DNA of 64,000 nucleotides, from contig CAYFYY010000009.1 in assembly GCA_964347475.1 (NCBI GenBank), positions 1 to 64,000 of the forward strand, read 5' to 3'. The position numbers and the translations under genes are program-made. Of the stretch, positions 32,768 through 41,182 are shown piece after piece. Numbering within the stretch: the first letter of the stretch is position 1; each line of letters starts with the position of its first letter. The notes beneath the pieces were generated by a model, which worked only from the letters and a program-made list of their open reading frames with translations, was not told the DNA's origin and made no database searches. The stretch is from GCA-020356105 sp964347475. Its GTDB lineage: Bacteria > Pseudomonadota > Alphaproteobacteria > UBA8366 > JADFVY01.

Positions 32768-34108
32768 TCAACGGTGCGAGATCCACTTCTCCAGCCAGTG
32801 TATGTCATAGTTGCCGTTGAGGAAATCGGGTTCCGCGATGAGGCCCTGATGCACCGGAATCGTCGTCTCCACGCCGCCGATGACGAATTCCTCCAGCGCC
32901 CGGCGCAGCCGCATCAGGCATTCGTTACGGGTCGTGCCGTGCACGATCAGCTTGGCGATCAGGCTGTCGTAATAGGGCGGCACGGAATATCCCGAATAGA
33001 TCGCCGAATCGACGCGCACGCCGAGCCCGCCCGGCGCGTGGTATTCGGTGATGCGGCCCGGCGACGGCAGGAAGGTCTTGGGATGCTCGGCGTTGATGCG
33101 GCACTCGATGGCATGGCCGTTGATGGCCACCGCATCCTGGCCGTAGCCGAGCGGCGCCCCGGTGGCGACGCGCAGCTGCTCGCGCACCAGGTCCACGTCG
33201 CAGACCATCTCGGAGATCGGGTGCTCGACCTGCAGCCGCGTGTTCATCTCGATGAAGTAGAACTCGCCGTCCTCATACAGGAACTCGATGGTGCCCGCGC
33301 TGCGGTACTTGATCTTCGACAGCGCGCCGGTGACGAGCTCGCCGATGCGCGCCCGCGACTCCGCATTGAGCGCCGGTGACGGCGCCTCCTCGAGCACTTT
33401 CTGGTGGCGGCGCTGCAGCGAGCAGTCGCGCTCGCCGAGATGGACGACGGCGCCTTGGCCGTCGCCGAGCACCTGGACTTCGATATGCCGGGGCTGGCCG
33501 AGATACTTCTCGATGTAGACGGCGTCGTTGCCAAAGGCCGCCTTGGCCTCGGCACGGCACAACGACAGCTTCTTGGCCATCTCGTCCCCATTGTGGGCGA
33601 CCTGCATGCCCTTGCCGCCGCCGCCCGCCGTGGCCTTGATCAGCACCGGATAGCCGATCTCGCCGGCCACCTTCATGGCCTCAACGTCGTTCTCGACCTC
33701 GCCGTCGGAGCCGGGAACGACGGGCAGACCAAGCTCCGCCGCCACGGAGCGCGCGGTGATCTTGTCGCCCATCATGCGGATATGCTCCGGCGTCGGACCG
33801 ATGAAGACGAATCCGTGCTCCTCGACCATCTCGGCGAATTTCGCGTTTTCCGACAGGAAGCCGATGCCGGGATGGATGGCGTCGACGCCGGTGATCGTCG
33901 CCGCCGACAGGATCGCCGTCATGTTGAGATAGCTCTTGGCCGACGCGGCCGGACCGATGCAGACCGACTCGTCGGCGAGTCGCACGTGCATGGCATTGCT
34001 GTCCGCCGTCGAGTGGACGGCGACCGTGTGGATGCCCATCTCCCGGCAGGCGCGGTGCACCCTTAAGGCGATCTCGCCGCGATTGGCGATCAGGACCTTC
34101 TCGAACAC
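32768..34108 (-). CDS. accC: Biotin carboxylase subunit of acetyl-CoA carboxylase
   Basis: A 446-residue ATP-grasp enzyme that carboxylates biotin on AccB, the first half-reaction of acetyl-CoA carboxylase in fatty acid synthesis. The N-terminus MFEKVLIANRGEIALRVHRACREMG, the Gly-rich ATP loop KATAGGGGKGMQ (about 159-170), HIEVQVLGDG, ERDCSLQRRHQKVLEEAP, EFLYEDGEFYFIEMNTRLQVEHP and the C-terminal IECRINAE are all intact. The length matches AccC (about 450). It lies 12 bases downstream of accB, clearly co-transcribed, and is followed by aat. Confidence 0.97.
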   Translation of the reverse strand: MFEKVLIANRGEIALRVHRACREMGIHTVAVHSTADSNAMHVRLADESVCIGPAASAKSYLNMTAILSAATITGVDAIHPGIGFLSENAKFAEMVEEHGFVFIGPTPEHIRMMGDKITARSVAAELGLPVVPGSDGEVENDVEAMKVAGEIGYPVLIKATAGGGGKGMQVAHNGDEMAKKLSLCRAEAKAAFGNDAVYIEKYLGQPRHIEVQVLGDGQGAVVHLGERDCSLQRRHQKVLEEAPSPALNAESRARIGELVTGALSKIKYRSAGTIEFLYEDGEFYFIEMNTRLQVEHPISEMVCDVDLVREQLRVATGAPLGYGQDAVAINGHAIECRINAEHPKTFLPSPGRITEYHAPGGLGVRVDSAIYSGYSVPPYYDSLIAKLIVHGTTRNECLMRLRRALEEFVIGGVETTIPVHQGLIAEPDFLNGNYDIHWLEKWISHR

Positions 34109-34120
34109 GGGCGGGCCCGC

Positions 34121-34606
34121 CTACTCGATGATAATCAGCGGGTCGCCGAACTCGACCGGCTGGGAATCACTGACCAGGATCGCCTTGACCGTGCCGGCGC
34201 GCGGCGAGGGCAGAGGGTTCATCACCTTCATCGCTTCGATGATCATCAGCGTGTCGCCCTCGCCGACCCGATCGCCCACGTTGACGAACGAATCCGCGTC
34301 CGGCTGCGGGGCCAGGTAGACGGTGCCGACCATCGGCGATGTGACGGTTCCGGGATGCTCGGCGAGGCTCTCCGCCGCAGCCGGCTGCTCCGCAGCCGGT
34401 GCCGGTGCTGCCGGTGCCGCGGGCATCGGTGCCGCCGCCGGTGCCGCGGCCACCGCCGTGGGGACCGCCGTCATCGCGGTCGCCTTCGACAGCCGGAGCG
34501 TGCTGTCGCCCTGCCGCAACTCGACCTCGGTCAGGCCGGTCTCCGCCATGATCTCGGCGATCTGTCCGATCAGCTTGCTGTCGAAGTCGGTTTTGCGCGT
34601 TGGCAT
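34121..34606 (-). CDS. accB: Biotin carboxyl carrier protein of acetyl-CoA carboxylase
   Basis: A 161-residue carrier with an N-terminal helical part (IGQIAEIMAETGLTEVELRQGDSTLRLSK), an Ala/Pro-rich flexible linker (about 50-80) and a biotinyl domain (about 85-160). Biotin attaches to the Lys of EAMKVMN (about 125); SPMVGTVYLAPQPD and GDRVGEGDTLMIIEAMK frame the fold. MPTRKTDFD (34606) was taken as the start because an AGGG lies upstream; an in-frame GTG at 34630 is an alternative. It heads the accB-accC-aat operon. The aroQ gene often found upstream in alphaproteobacteria is absent; a LysR gene is there instead. Confidence 0.96.
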   Translation of the reverse strand: MPTRKTDFDSKLIGQIAEIMAETGLTEVELRQGDSTLRLSKATAMTAVPTAVAAAPAAAPMPAAPAAPAPAAEQPAAAESLAEHPGTVTSPMVGTVYLAPQPDADSFVNVGDRVGEGDTLMIIEAMKVMNPLPSPRAGTVKAILVSDSQPVEFGDPLIIIE

Positions 34607-34730
34607 CGTTACCCTGCTACTGGTTGACACATCCGAACCAAGCCGCCGCGCACGCCAATCCGGCCCAGTTCGCCGCGGCCAAGGTGCTTTCCGGCATTCG
34701 GGAAAATCCCTCTGAAACTTCGGTCCGGCC

Positions 34731-34758
34731 CTTATAGCATGCCGCGCGTCCGGCGCAA
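34731..34758 (-). promoter_or_regulatory. Predicted promoter of accB-accC-aat
   Basis: On the minus strand, TATAAG (34736-34731) with an extended TGC in front is 16 bases downstream of TTGCGC (34758-34753). It lies about 125 bases before the accB start, between accB and the LysR gene. Confidence 0.4.
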
Positions 34759-34821
34759 TCGCCGCGGCGCAAAGTTTGCCGGGTCAAACTCCGCAGCGGT
34801 CGCGCAAGTGTCGGGATTGGA

Positions 34822-35667
34822 TCAGGCGACCGCCGCCTTCAGGCCGGCAATCGCGAGATCGATAAGATCGGCATTCGGCGCTGTGGCGGGATACACGATG
34901 AAGGCCGGCCGCGAAAAGCTGGGCGCGCCTTCGACCCGGTGCAGCACGCCGCGATCGATGAGCGGCGCGACGCTGTGTTCCAGGAAATAGCCGCAGCCGC
35001 CGTGGGTCAGAATATGCTGAAGGCCGATGCTGCCGAGGCCGACCGAGACCGAGGCGGCGCGCATCTCCGGAAAAGCGCGGCTGTGCAGCGCCCGGTACTC
35101 CTCGCCCCAGTCGACGAAAACGTAGTCCTCCATCCATCTCGCTCCGATCCGCCGCGGCGCGCTGGCGACCATGACCAGTGCTTCGTCCATCAGGGTTTCG
35201 ACGATGAGTCCCGACAGGGTGCGCGGCACGTAGACCACCGCGAGGTCGAGGATTCCATCGGCGACCTGGCGATTGAGGCTGTCGGAGTAATCGGCTTCGA
35301 CGGTCACCGCGGTATCGCCCGCCTGGCCACGCATCCAGGCCAGCCAGACCGGAATGATCCGTTCCCACAGGCTGAACTGCACGCCAATCCCAAAGCTCCG
35401 GTCCAGCGAGTCCGGCAGGGCGGCCTCCTGCCGCGCTTGGTCCCAGGCCCGCACCGACAACTCGATATACCGCCGGATCTGTTGCCCGGCCGAGGTTAGC
35501 TGGGCGCCGTTCCGCAGCCGCATGAACAGCTTCCGGTCGAGACGTTCCTCCAGCGCCTTGATGCGGGTGCTGATCGTGGACTGGGTGACGTTGAGTCGCT
35601 CGGCAGCGCGGTTGAAGTTTCCGGTCGCCGCAACCTCCAGAAAGGCGCGCATGTGGTCGAGATTCAT
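34822..35667 (-). CDS. LysR-type transcriptional regulator
   Basis: A 281-residue protein with an N-terminal winged helix-turn-helix (about 1-60: MRAFLEVAATGNFNRAAERLNVTQSTISTRIKALEERLDRKLFMR) and a LysR substrate-binding domain (about 88-280) containing LAVVYVP and GCGYFLEHSVAPLI. MNLDHMRAF (35667) is the usual family start; a longer Met at 35727 adds a non-conserved segment. It is divergent from the 3-hydroxybutyrate dehydrogenase gene with a 168-bp gap, the classical arrangement in which a LysR protein controls the neighbour, so bdhA is the likely target. The inducer is unknown. Confidence 0.9.
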   Translation of the reverse strand: MNLDHMRAFLEVAATGNFNRAAERLNVTQSTISTRIKALEERLDRKLFMRLRNGAQLTSAGQQIRRYIELSVRAWDQARQEAALPDSLDRSFGIGVQFSLWERIIPVWLAWMRGQAGDTAVTVEADYSDSLNRQVADGILDLAVVYVPRTLSGLIVETLMDEALVMVASAPRRIGARWMEDYVFVDWGEEYRALHSRAFPEMRAASVSVGLGSIGLQHILTHGGCGYFLEHSVAPLIDRGVLHRVEGAPSFSRPAFIVYPATAPNADLIDLAIAGLKAAVA

Positions 35668-35835
35668 CCAACTGCCCCCATTATTGGAGAGCCCGATCAA
35701 ATTAGCGAACGCAATGTATTTGTTCAATCGAACCGGTGCCGGCCGGAGCCGTCTGCGCAGCCTTGCACTGCCCGCATCCGCAGTCTACCCATATCCGTGG
35801 CATTGGCATCGAACTGAAGGAAAGGGGCTGCCGTC

Positions 35836-36618
35836 ATGCTTAAGGGACACGTGGCTGTCGTGACGGGCTCCACCAGTGGAATCGGACTCGCTATAGCCCG
35901 GGCGCTGGCGGAGCAGGGGGCCGACCTCATGCTAAACGGTTTCGGCGATGTCGCGGAAATCGAATCCATCCGGAACGGCATTGCCAGGGAATTCGGCGTG
36001 CGGGCGGAATACGATCCCGCCGATATGAGCTTGCCGCATGATGCCACGCGATTGGTACGGACGGCTCAGGACCGCCTCGGGGGTTGCGACATTCTGGTGA
36101 ACAATGCCGGAATCCAGCACACGGCGCCGATCGAGGAGTTTCCTGCCGACCGATGGGATGCGATCATCGCCCTCAACCTGTCGCAGGCCTTTCACACGAT
36201 CCGCGCGGCAATTCCCCTGATGTACGAGACCGGGTGGGGCCGCATCGTCAATGTCGCCTCCGTCCACGGCCGCGTGGCCTCGATCAACAAGGTGGCATAC
36301 GTGTCCGCCAAACATGGTCTCGTCGGGCTGACCAAGGTCGTGGCCCTGGAGTCGGCGGGCCGCGGCGTGACCTGCAATGCGATCTGCCCCGGCTGGGTGC
36401 TGACCCCGCTGATCGAAAAACAGGTCGAAAGTCGTGCGGCAGAGAAGAAACTCACGGCGGAACAGGCGCGGATCGACCTGCTCGCCGAAAAGCAGCCCTC
36501 GAAGCAGTTCGTCACGCCCGAACAGATCGGCGGACTTGCGGTCTTCCTGTGTTCGCCGGCCGCCGACCAGATCACCGGGCAGGAACTCGGCATCGATGGC
36601 GGCTGGAGCGCACAGTAA
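35836..36618 (+). CDS. bdhA: D-3-hydroxybutyrate dehydrogenase (SDR family)
   Basis: A 260-residue NAD-dependent short-chain dehydrogenase that interconverts D-3-hydroxybutyrate and acetoacetate in polyhydroxybutyrate and ketone-body use. The cofactor motif TGSTSGIG is at 10-17, NNAG at 89-92, and the catalytic residues N114, S142, Y155 and K159 fall exactly where they do in characterised HBDHs. The family-specific substrate lid VLTPLIEKQVESRA and AEKQPSKQFVTPEQIG are present. This separates it from generic SDRs. It is divergent from a LysR regulator. Confidence 0.93.
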   Translation: MLKGHVAVVTGSTSGIGLAIARALAEQGADLMLNGFGDVAEIESIRNGIAREFGVRAEYDPADMSLPHDATRLVRTAQDRLGGCDILVNNAGIQHTAPIEEFPADRWDAIIALNLSQAFHTIRAAIPLMYETGWGRIVNVASVHGRVASINKVAYVSAKHGLVGLTKVVALESAGRGVTCNAICPGWVLTPLIEKQVESRAAEKKLTAEQARIDLLAEKQPSKQFVTPEQIGGLAVFLCSPAADQITGQELGIDGGWSAQ

Positions 36619-36696
36619 TCGCCGCAGCAGCTGTTCCGGAAGACAAACAGGGCGTGGCCGGGTTCCGGCCTGACTGCAGGTTCGGCAACCAATCGA

Positions 36697-36725
36697 TTTA
36701 CGTTCTGTTTATATTAGCTTATACT
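36697..36725 (+). promoter_or_regulatory. Predicted promoter of the histidine kinase gene
   Basis: TTTACG (36697-36702) and TATACT (36720-36725) are spaced by 17 bases in an AT-rich patch. They lie in the 308-bp region between bdhA and the kinase, about 200 bases before its start. Apart from this patch the region shows no gene or repeat. Confidence 0.4.
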
Positions 36726-36926
36726 GGAGTATTATTGATACGCGTGCTACCGGACCGCGATGTCCGGTATCCATCGAAAGCAAACCGACAGCGACGGGGA
36801 TGGCATGTGATGCTGGCGGGCTTCCGTTAAGGAGGCTGGCGCGGCAGACGGTTCCTGTGCTGTCGGATTGCGGAGACGCGCAATCGCAAGGAGCTGCGGC
36901 GCGCATATGCCGCGCCGTCGACGGAT

Positions 36927-38324
36927 ATGACGGAAACCGATCGATCCGGAGGCGATTATCAACAGCGCGTTCGTCGGTCCATCAGACGGGCTGCGGCGGT
37001 GTTTGCCGTTATCGCGCTGGTCGCAACTTCCGGCTTCTTCATCGTCAACGCCTACCAGGCGGAGCAATTTCACGTGCGAGGCGAGGCCGCGCGCGCCGCC
37101 GACCTGATCTCCGCGCGCGTGGCGATGGACCCGCTGGACTGGCAGGGTGACGTTCGATGGCTCGACGATACCATCAACCGCCTCCACGGCCCCGGCGAGG
37201 AGAGTTGGCACGAGGTAATCGACAGGTCCGGTGAGGTCATTACCAGATTCGGCCGCGAGCCGGGCCTCCTGTCGGTGGTCGGCGAAGCCCCGATCCGCGC
37301 TGCTGGCGACGTCGTCGGCGTTGTCAGGGTCGGTCAGGTCCCGCATCGGGCGTTCGAGTTCACCGTTCTTGGACTGGCGCTCGGGTTCATCCTGTCGGTA
37401 TGCGTCATCATCATCCTTCGGGTTCTACCGATGCGCGCCCTGGATGCGGCGTTCGGGCAGGCCGAGGAATACCGTCGGGCGCTGGAGGTGCGGGTCGGCG
37501 AACTCGAGCTCACGCAGAAGATGCTGGAGCAGCAGGGCAAGGAACTCAGCCAGGCCGCGGAAAGGCTATTCGAAGCGCGCGAGAAGGAACGCAAGGCCAA
37601 CCTCGCCAAGTCCGAATTCCTCGCCAATATGAGCCATGAGCTTCGCACGCCACTCAATTCGATCATCGGCTTTACCGAGGTAATGCAGCTCGGCAGTTTC
37701 GGGCCGATCGGGAATCCTCGCTATGCCGAATATCTCGGCCATATCCATTCCTCGGGCACGCACCTGCTGGAGCTCATCAATGACATGCTTGACCTAGCGA
37801 AGGTCGAGGCAGGCCGCCTGGAGCTCGACGAGGACCCGGTTGAGTTTCCCGCCCTGGTACGCGACTGTCTGACGCTCCTGGAACAGAAGTTCGAAAGCGG
37901 CGGCCTCGAGCTGTTAGAACGTTTCGCCGATCGGCTGCCTGCCGTTCTGGTGGACGAGCGGAAACTGCGGCAGATCCTGCTCAATTTGCTGTCCAATGCG
38001 ATTAAGTACACGCCGCGCGGTGGCCGGGTGACCGTGGGCGCCTGGATCGATGCAGCGGGACGGTTTGCGTTCAGCGTAAGCGACACCGGCATCGGCATGG
38101 CGGCCGAGGACATACCCACGGCCCTGGAGCCCTTCGGTCAGCTCGATAACCCGGCGGCCAACACCGAGGAGGGAACGGGGCTGGGGCTGCCGCTGACAAA
38201 AGCCCTGGTCGAGCTGCACGGCGGGACGATCACGCTTGAGAGCGCGGCCGGAAAAGGAACGACGGCGACCGTTGTCCTGCCCCGAGAGAAAGTCCTCGCC
38301 TGTCCGGCGGCAATCACCTCATAG
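36927..38324 (+). CDS. Membrane-bound sensor histidine kinase
   Basis: A 465-residue kinase. Two spans (about 22-43 and 146-168) enclose a periplasmic sensor of about 100 residues without a recognised fold. A coiled coil (about 178-225) leads to the HisKA domain with the phospho-acceptor H237 in NMSHELRTPLN. The ATPase domain shows N-box NLLSNAIKYTP, G1 SDTGIGM and G2 EGTGLGLPL. No receiver domain and no response-regulator gene are present nearby, so it is an orphan here; its HisKA region resembles alphaproteobacterial PleC/DivJ-like kinases (AKSEFLANMSHELRTPLN), but so do many. The start at 36927 is preceded by a weak site. Confidence 0.92.
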   Translation: MTETDRSGGDYQQRVRRSIRRAAAVFAVIALVATSGFFIVNAYQAEQFHVRGEAARAADLISARVAMDPLDWQGDVRWLDDTINRLHGPGEESWHEVIDRSGEVITRFGREPGLLSVVGEAPIRAAGDVVGVVRVGQVPHRAFEFTVLGLALGFILSVCVIIILRVLPMRALDAAFGQAEEYRRALEVRVGELELTQKMLEQQGKELSQAAERLFEAREKERKANLAKSEFLANMSHELRTPLNSIIGFTEVMQLGSFGPIGNPRYAEYLGHIHSSGTHLLELINDMLDLAKVEAGRLELDEDPVEFPALVRDCLTLLEQKFESGGLELLERFADRLPAVLVDERKLRQILLNLLSNAIKYTPRGGRVTVGAWIDAAGRFAFSVSDTGIGMAAEDIPTALEPFGQLDNPAANTEEGTGLGLPLTKALVELHGGTITLESAAGKGTTATVVLPREKVLACPAAITS

Positions 38325-38375
38325 CCCACCGCGTGAGCGTGCCACGCACTGGTTGCGACGCCCGCCACCATCGAC

Positions 38376-39218
38376 TCAGTCGGCGCTGCCACGGCGGTTG
38401 ATCGGATAATTGTCGGCCGGGCCGCGCAGAGGCTGTAGCAGGAGCCGGTCGAGCCGCAGTTCCGAAGCCTCGCGGAACCGGTTCAGGCCGATTGTCATGT
38501 TCTCGTGACCGGCGACGGGCTGATCGCGGTATGTGCCGAGCAGTCGGTCCCACCACGGCAGGTTGAATCCGAAATTGCTGTTGGTTTCGTGCGGCAACAC
38601 CGAATGATGCACGCGGTGCATGTCCGGAGTCACGACAACCCAGCGCAGCCAGCGATCGACCGCGAGCGGCAGCTTGGCATTGGCGTGGTTGAACATCGAC
38701 GTGCCGTTCAGCAGGATCTCGAAGACGAGCACGGCCGCCGCCGGCGGGCCGAGCGCGGCGATCGCCGCGAACTTGATGATCATCGACAGCAGGATTTCGA
38801 CCGGGTGGAAACGGGCTCCCGTCGTGACGTCGAAATCGAGGTCGGCGTGATGCATGCGGTGCAGCCGCCACAGCGCCGGCACCGCGTGGAACAGCACGTG
38901 CTGCAGATAGATCGCGAAATCCAGGATGGCGACGGCGAGCAAGAATTCGATCCAGAACGGTAGATCCAACGCCGTCAGGAGTCCCCAGCCCTGCATTGTC
39001 GACGCTGCCGCGAACTCGATGGCTGCAACCGGCAACACGATCTTCAGAAGCAGCGAGTTGAGCGCCACGATCGCAATGTTCGACGGCCACCTCCTGAGTC
39101 GCCGAAAGGCGCGCCGGCGCCGGGGCAACAGCGCCTCCCAGATGGCCATGACCGTGAAAACCCCGGCAAAGAAGGCCAAGCGGATCGTGTCAGCGTGCTC
39201 GAGGAGAAACTCGTTCAT
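38376..39218 (-). CDS. Sterol desaturase / fatty acid hydroxylase family membrane protein
   Basis: A 280-residue integral membrane di-iron enzyme. Histidine boxes are HVLFH (107-111), HRMHH (120-124), H178 in FNHAN and HRVHH (201-205), the pattern of the fatty acid hydroxylase superfamily. Hydrophobic spans lie at about 12-30, 45-75, 86-110 and 145-170. Substrates in this family include sterols, carotenoids and fatty acids, and cannot be assigned. It ends convergent with the kinase gene and follows the DMT transporter gene closely on the same strand (42-base gap), so the two may form an operon. MNEFLLEH was taken as the start. Confidence 0.9.
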   Translation of the reverse strand: MNEFLLEHADTIRLAFFAGVFTVMAIWEALLPRRRRAFRRLRRWPSNIAIVALNSLLLKIVLPVAAIEFAAASTMQGWGLLTALDLPFWIEFLLAVAILDFAIYLQHVLFHAVPALWRLHRMHHADLDFDVTTGARFHPVEILLSMIIKFAAIAALGPPAAAVLVFEILLNGTSMFNHANAKLPLAVDRWLRWVVVTPDMHRVHHSVLPHETNSNFGFNLPWWDRLLGTYRDQPVAGHENMTIGLNRFREASELRLDRLLLQPLRGPADNYPINRRGSAD

Positions 39219-39260
39219 GACGGAAACATAGTTACCCGATGCGGAGCGCGGCAATGGCGT

Positions 39261-40160
39261 TTAGTCCGGCGGCACCGCTTCGGGTGCCGCCGGGGCCGGC
39301 GCTGCGGCCCGGCGCGCCTGCCGGTACATGATCGTGCCGACACCGGTGAGCACGAGGGCGGCGCCCGCCACTGTAACCGCCGTCACCACTTCACCGAGCA
39401 GAAGCACGGCGCTGACCATCGAAGTTACCGGCAGCAGCAGCAAGAACGGCATCACATGGGTGACCGGGTGGCGGTTGAGCAAATGGAACCACAGTCCATA
39501 GCCGAATGCCGTCATCACGAGGCCGAGATACAGGATAACGCCCCAGCCCAGCCAGGTGGCACCGGCGATGGCGTCAGCGTGGCCGTCCTCGAGCAGCAGC
39601 GAGGCGACAAACAGCTGCGGCGCGGAGAATACCGCCACCCAGGCAATCAGTCGGAATCCGCCGACCGCAGCATCGAGGGTCTTGACGAGGATGTTGCCGA
39701 TCGCCCACACGAAGGCACCGGCCAGCACCAGGAACATCGGGAACAATTCGTTCTGCATCTGTGGCTGCCCGGCGATCAGGACAACGCCGCCGAAGGCCAG
39801 CAGCATCCCGCCGATCCGCCACAGCCCAATCCGGTCGCCGAGAAACACGGCCGCCAGGAGCGCCGCGAACGGCACTTCCAGCTGGATGATGATGGCGGCG
39901 GTCGATGCATAGGTGCCGGCCAGCCCGGTAAAGGTCAGACTGTACTGCACGGTACTGATGACGAATGAGATGACGAGGATGCGTCTCATCTGGCCCACCG
40001 GTGGCCTGACGAACCAGACTAGGGCCAACGCCGTCACGGAAAACCGGAAAGCGGTCAGCAGGATTGGCGGAAATTCGCCCAGCGCGGCCTTGGCCAGCGT
40101 GAGGCCAAGGCCCCAGGTGACGGCGACAACCACGCCAAGGAAGATATCGAAAGGTCTCAT
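39261..40160 (-). CDS. EamA/DMT superfamily transporter
   Basis: A 299-residue inner-membrane protein with ten predicted spans in two EamA halves: FDIFLGVVVAVTWGLGLTLAKAAL to GRIGGMLLAFGGVVLI-type end, then FVWAIGNILVKTL to LLLLPVTSMVSAVLLLGEVVTAVTVAGAALVLTGV. The position and wording of FRFSVTALAL and EVPFAALLAAVFLGDRIG match the O-acetylserine/cysteine exporter (EamA) subgroup, though the substrate is not certain. MRPFDIF (40160) is the chosen start. The short gap to the hydroxylase gene suggests co-transcription. Confidence 0.88.
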   Translation of the reverse strand: MRPFDIFLGVVVAVTWGLGLTLAKAALGEFPPILLTAFRFSVTALALVWFVRPPVGQMRRILVISFVISTVQYSLTFTGLAGTYASTAAIIIQLEVPFAALLAAVFLGDRIGLWRIGGMLLAFGGVVLIAGQPQMQNELFPMFLVLAGAFVWAIGNILVKTLDAAVGGFRLIAWVAVFSAPQLFVASLLLEDGHADAIAGATWLGWGVILYLGLVMTAFGYGLWFHLLNRHPVTHVMPFLLLLPVTSMVSAVLLLGEVVTAVTVAGAALVLTGVGTIMYRQARRAAAPAPAAPEAVPPD

Positions 40161-40242
40161 GTCGGGGTTTTGCCGAACGAAGGAAGGTCGTTGCCGCACA
40201 ATAGGGAACCCAGGCCGTCAGCGTCCAGTCCCGACGCGGCGA

Positions 40243-40274
40243 GAAAGTCCCACCGGCAACGGGGCCGGCGGGAC
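40243..40274 (-). terminator. Probable terminator after the TPR gene
   Basis: On the minus strand, GTCCC-GCCGG (40274-40264) pairs with CCGGC-GGGAC-type sequence (40257-40247), with one mismatch, then TTTC. It lies about 50 bases past the TPR gene stop. The T run is short. Confidence 0.45.
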
Positions 40275-40320
40275 CTTCAAGAGGAGAGAACAATGCCTGG
40301 TATTATTATCGCGATGGGCT

Positions 40321-41019
40321 TCAGGCGTGGCCCACCGTTCTTGCGCATGCCAACGCGCCAAACGCGGCATCCGCACGCCGGCACAGGTCGTCGGCTTCGC
40401 TGTGCCGCCCGAGCAGACGGCAGACACTGGCGAGGTGCGGCAGGATCTGGACGGTTTTGGGGTGCCGGTCGCCGAAGATCGCGCGACGCTGCGCGATTGC
40501 GATCCGGTAGGCCTGCTCGGCGGCGACAAATCGCCCCTGCCGCCGGTACAGGTCGGCAAGGCAAACGTGAAGCCTGCTCCGCGCAATCACGGACCGGCTG
40601 GCATACGGCGCACCGAGAACCCTGACGCAGAGCGCTTCCGCCTCCTCAAGGCGGCCTTGACTGCGGTACAGTTCGACCAGGCGTGTGGCAATCACCGTCG
40701 GATTCGCGCCAGCAGCCTGGCGTCCGTTTTCGGCTGCCGCGAGCGCCGCGCGATAGCGGGCCTCGGCGAGGTGCAGTTCGCCGAGCCCGCGTGCCGCGAC
40801 CGCGGCACCGTGCAGAAGGACGGGGTTATCCGGCTCGAGCGCTGCTGCGCGCCCAAGAGCCATGGCCGCACCCGCGAAGTCGCGCTGGCTGAGCGCCCTG
40901 CGGACATCCGCCAATGAATTCCCTGCCGTCACTTCCTGCATCGCGCCCTTGTCCAACTTCCGTGGTCCGAACCGGATACTTCGATAACTCAAGGAATTTC
41001 CTTGTTCGGACCGTCCCAT
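40321..41019 (-). CDS. Tetratricopeptide-repeat protein
   Basis: A protein of up to 232 residues (206 if started at the Met at 40941; neither start has a convincing ribosome binding site). Helical TPR-like repeats run from LADVRRALSQRDFAGAAMALGRAAALEPDNPVLL through ELHLAEARYRAALAAAE, LVELYRSQGRLEEAEALCVRVLG and LADLYRRQGRFVAAEQAYRIAIAQRRAIFGDRHP. The ending has HLASVCRLLGRHSEADDLCRRA, like kinesin-light-chain-type TPRs. No signal peptide or enzymatic domain is seen, so it is presumably a cytoplasmic interaction scaffold. The partner is unknown. Confidence 0.75.
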   Translation of the reverse strand: MGRSEQGNSLSYRSIRFGPRKLDKGAMQEVTAGNSLADVRRALSQRDFAGAAMALGRAAALEPDNPVLLHGAAVAARGLGELHLAEARYRAALAAAENGRQAAGANPTVIATRLVELYRSQGRLEEAEALCVRVLGAPYASRSVIARSRLHVCLADLYRRQGRFVAAEQAYRIAIAQRRAIFGDRHPKTVQILPHLASVCRLLGRHSEADDLCRRADAAFGALACARTVGHA

Positions 41020-41094
41020 GATACCGGCTATTTGAGCCGATTGTTGTTTAATGTATTTTTTACCATTAGATTTGTTAAATCGGTAACGATATCG

Positions 41095-41123
41095 ATTATA
41101 TTTAATCTAAAATGCTGTTGTAA
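41095..41123 (-). promoter_or_regulatory. Predicted promoter of the TPR gene
   Basis: On the minus strand a perfect TATAAT (41100-41095) stands 17 bases downstream of TTACAA (41123-41118), in a 130-base AT-rich block (41030-41150) between the TPR gene and the convergent-strand end of the next gene. Confidence 0.45.
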
Positions 41124-41182
41124 TTGTCGCTGTATTACCAGTGCCGCATCGGCGTCGCGACGCGTCCGGCCGCAAAATCGCT

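Noticed and set aside
40292..40625. Plus-strand frame starting MPGIIIAMGF with a good AGGAGAG site
   Set aside because: It runs antisense into the TPR gene, soon becomes Arg/Gly/His-rich and matches nothing. A leader peptide of the first ten codons cannot be excluded but is not supported.
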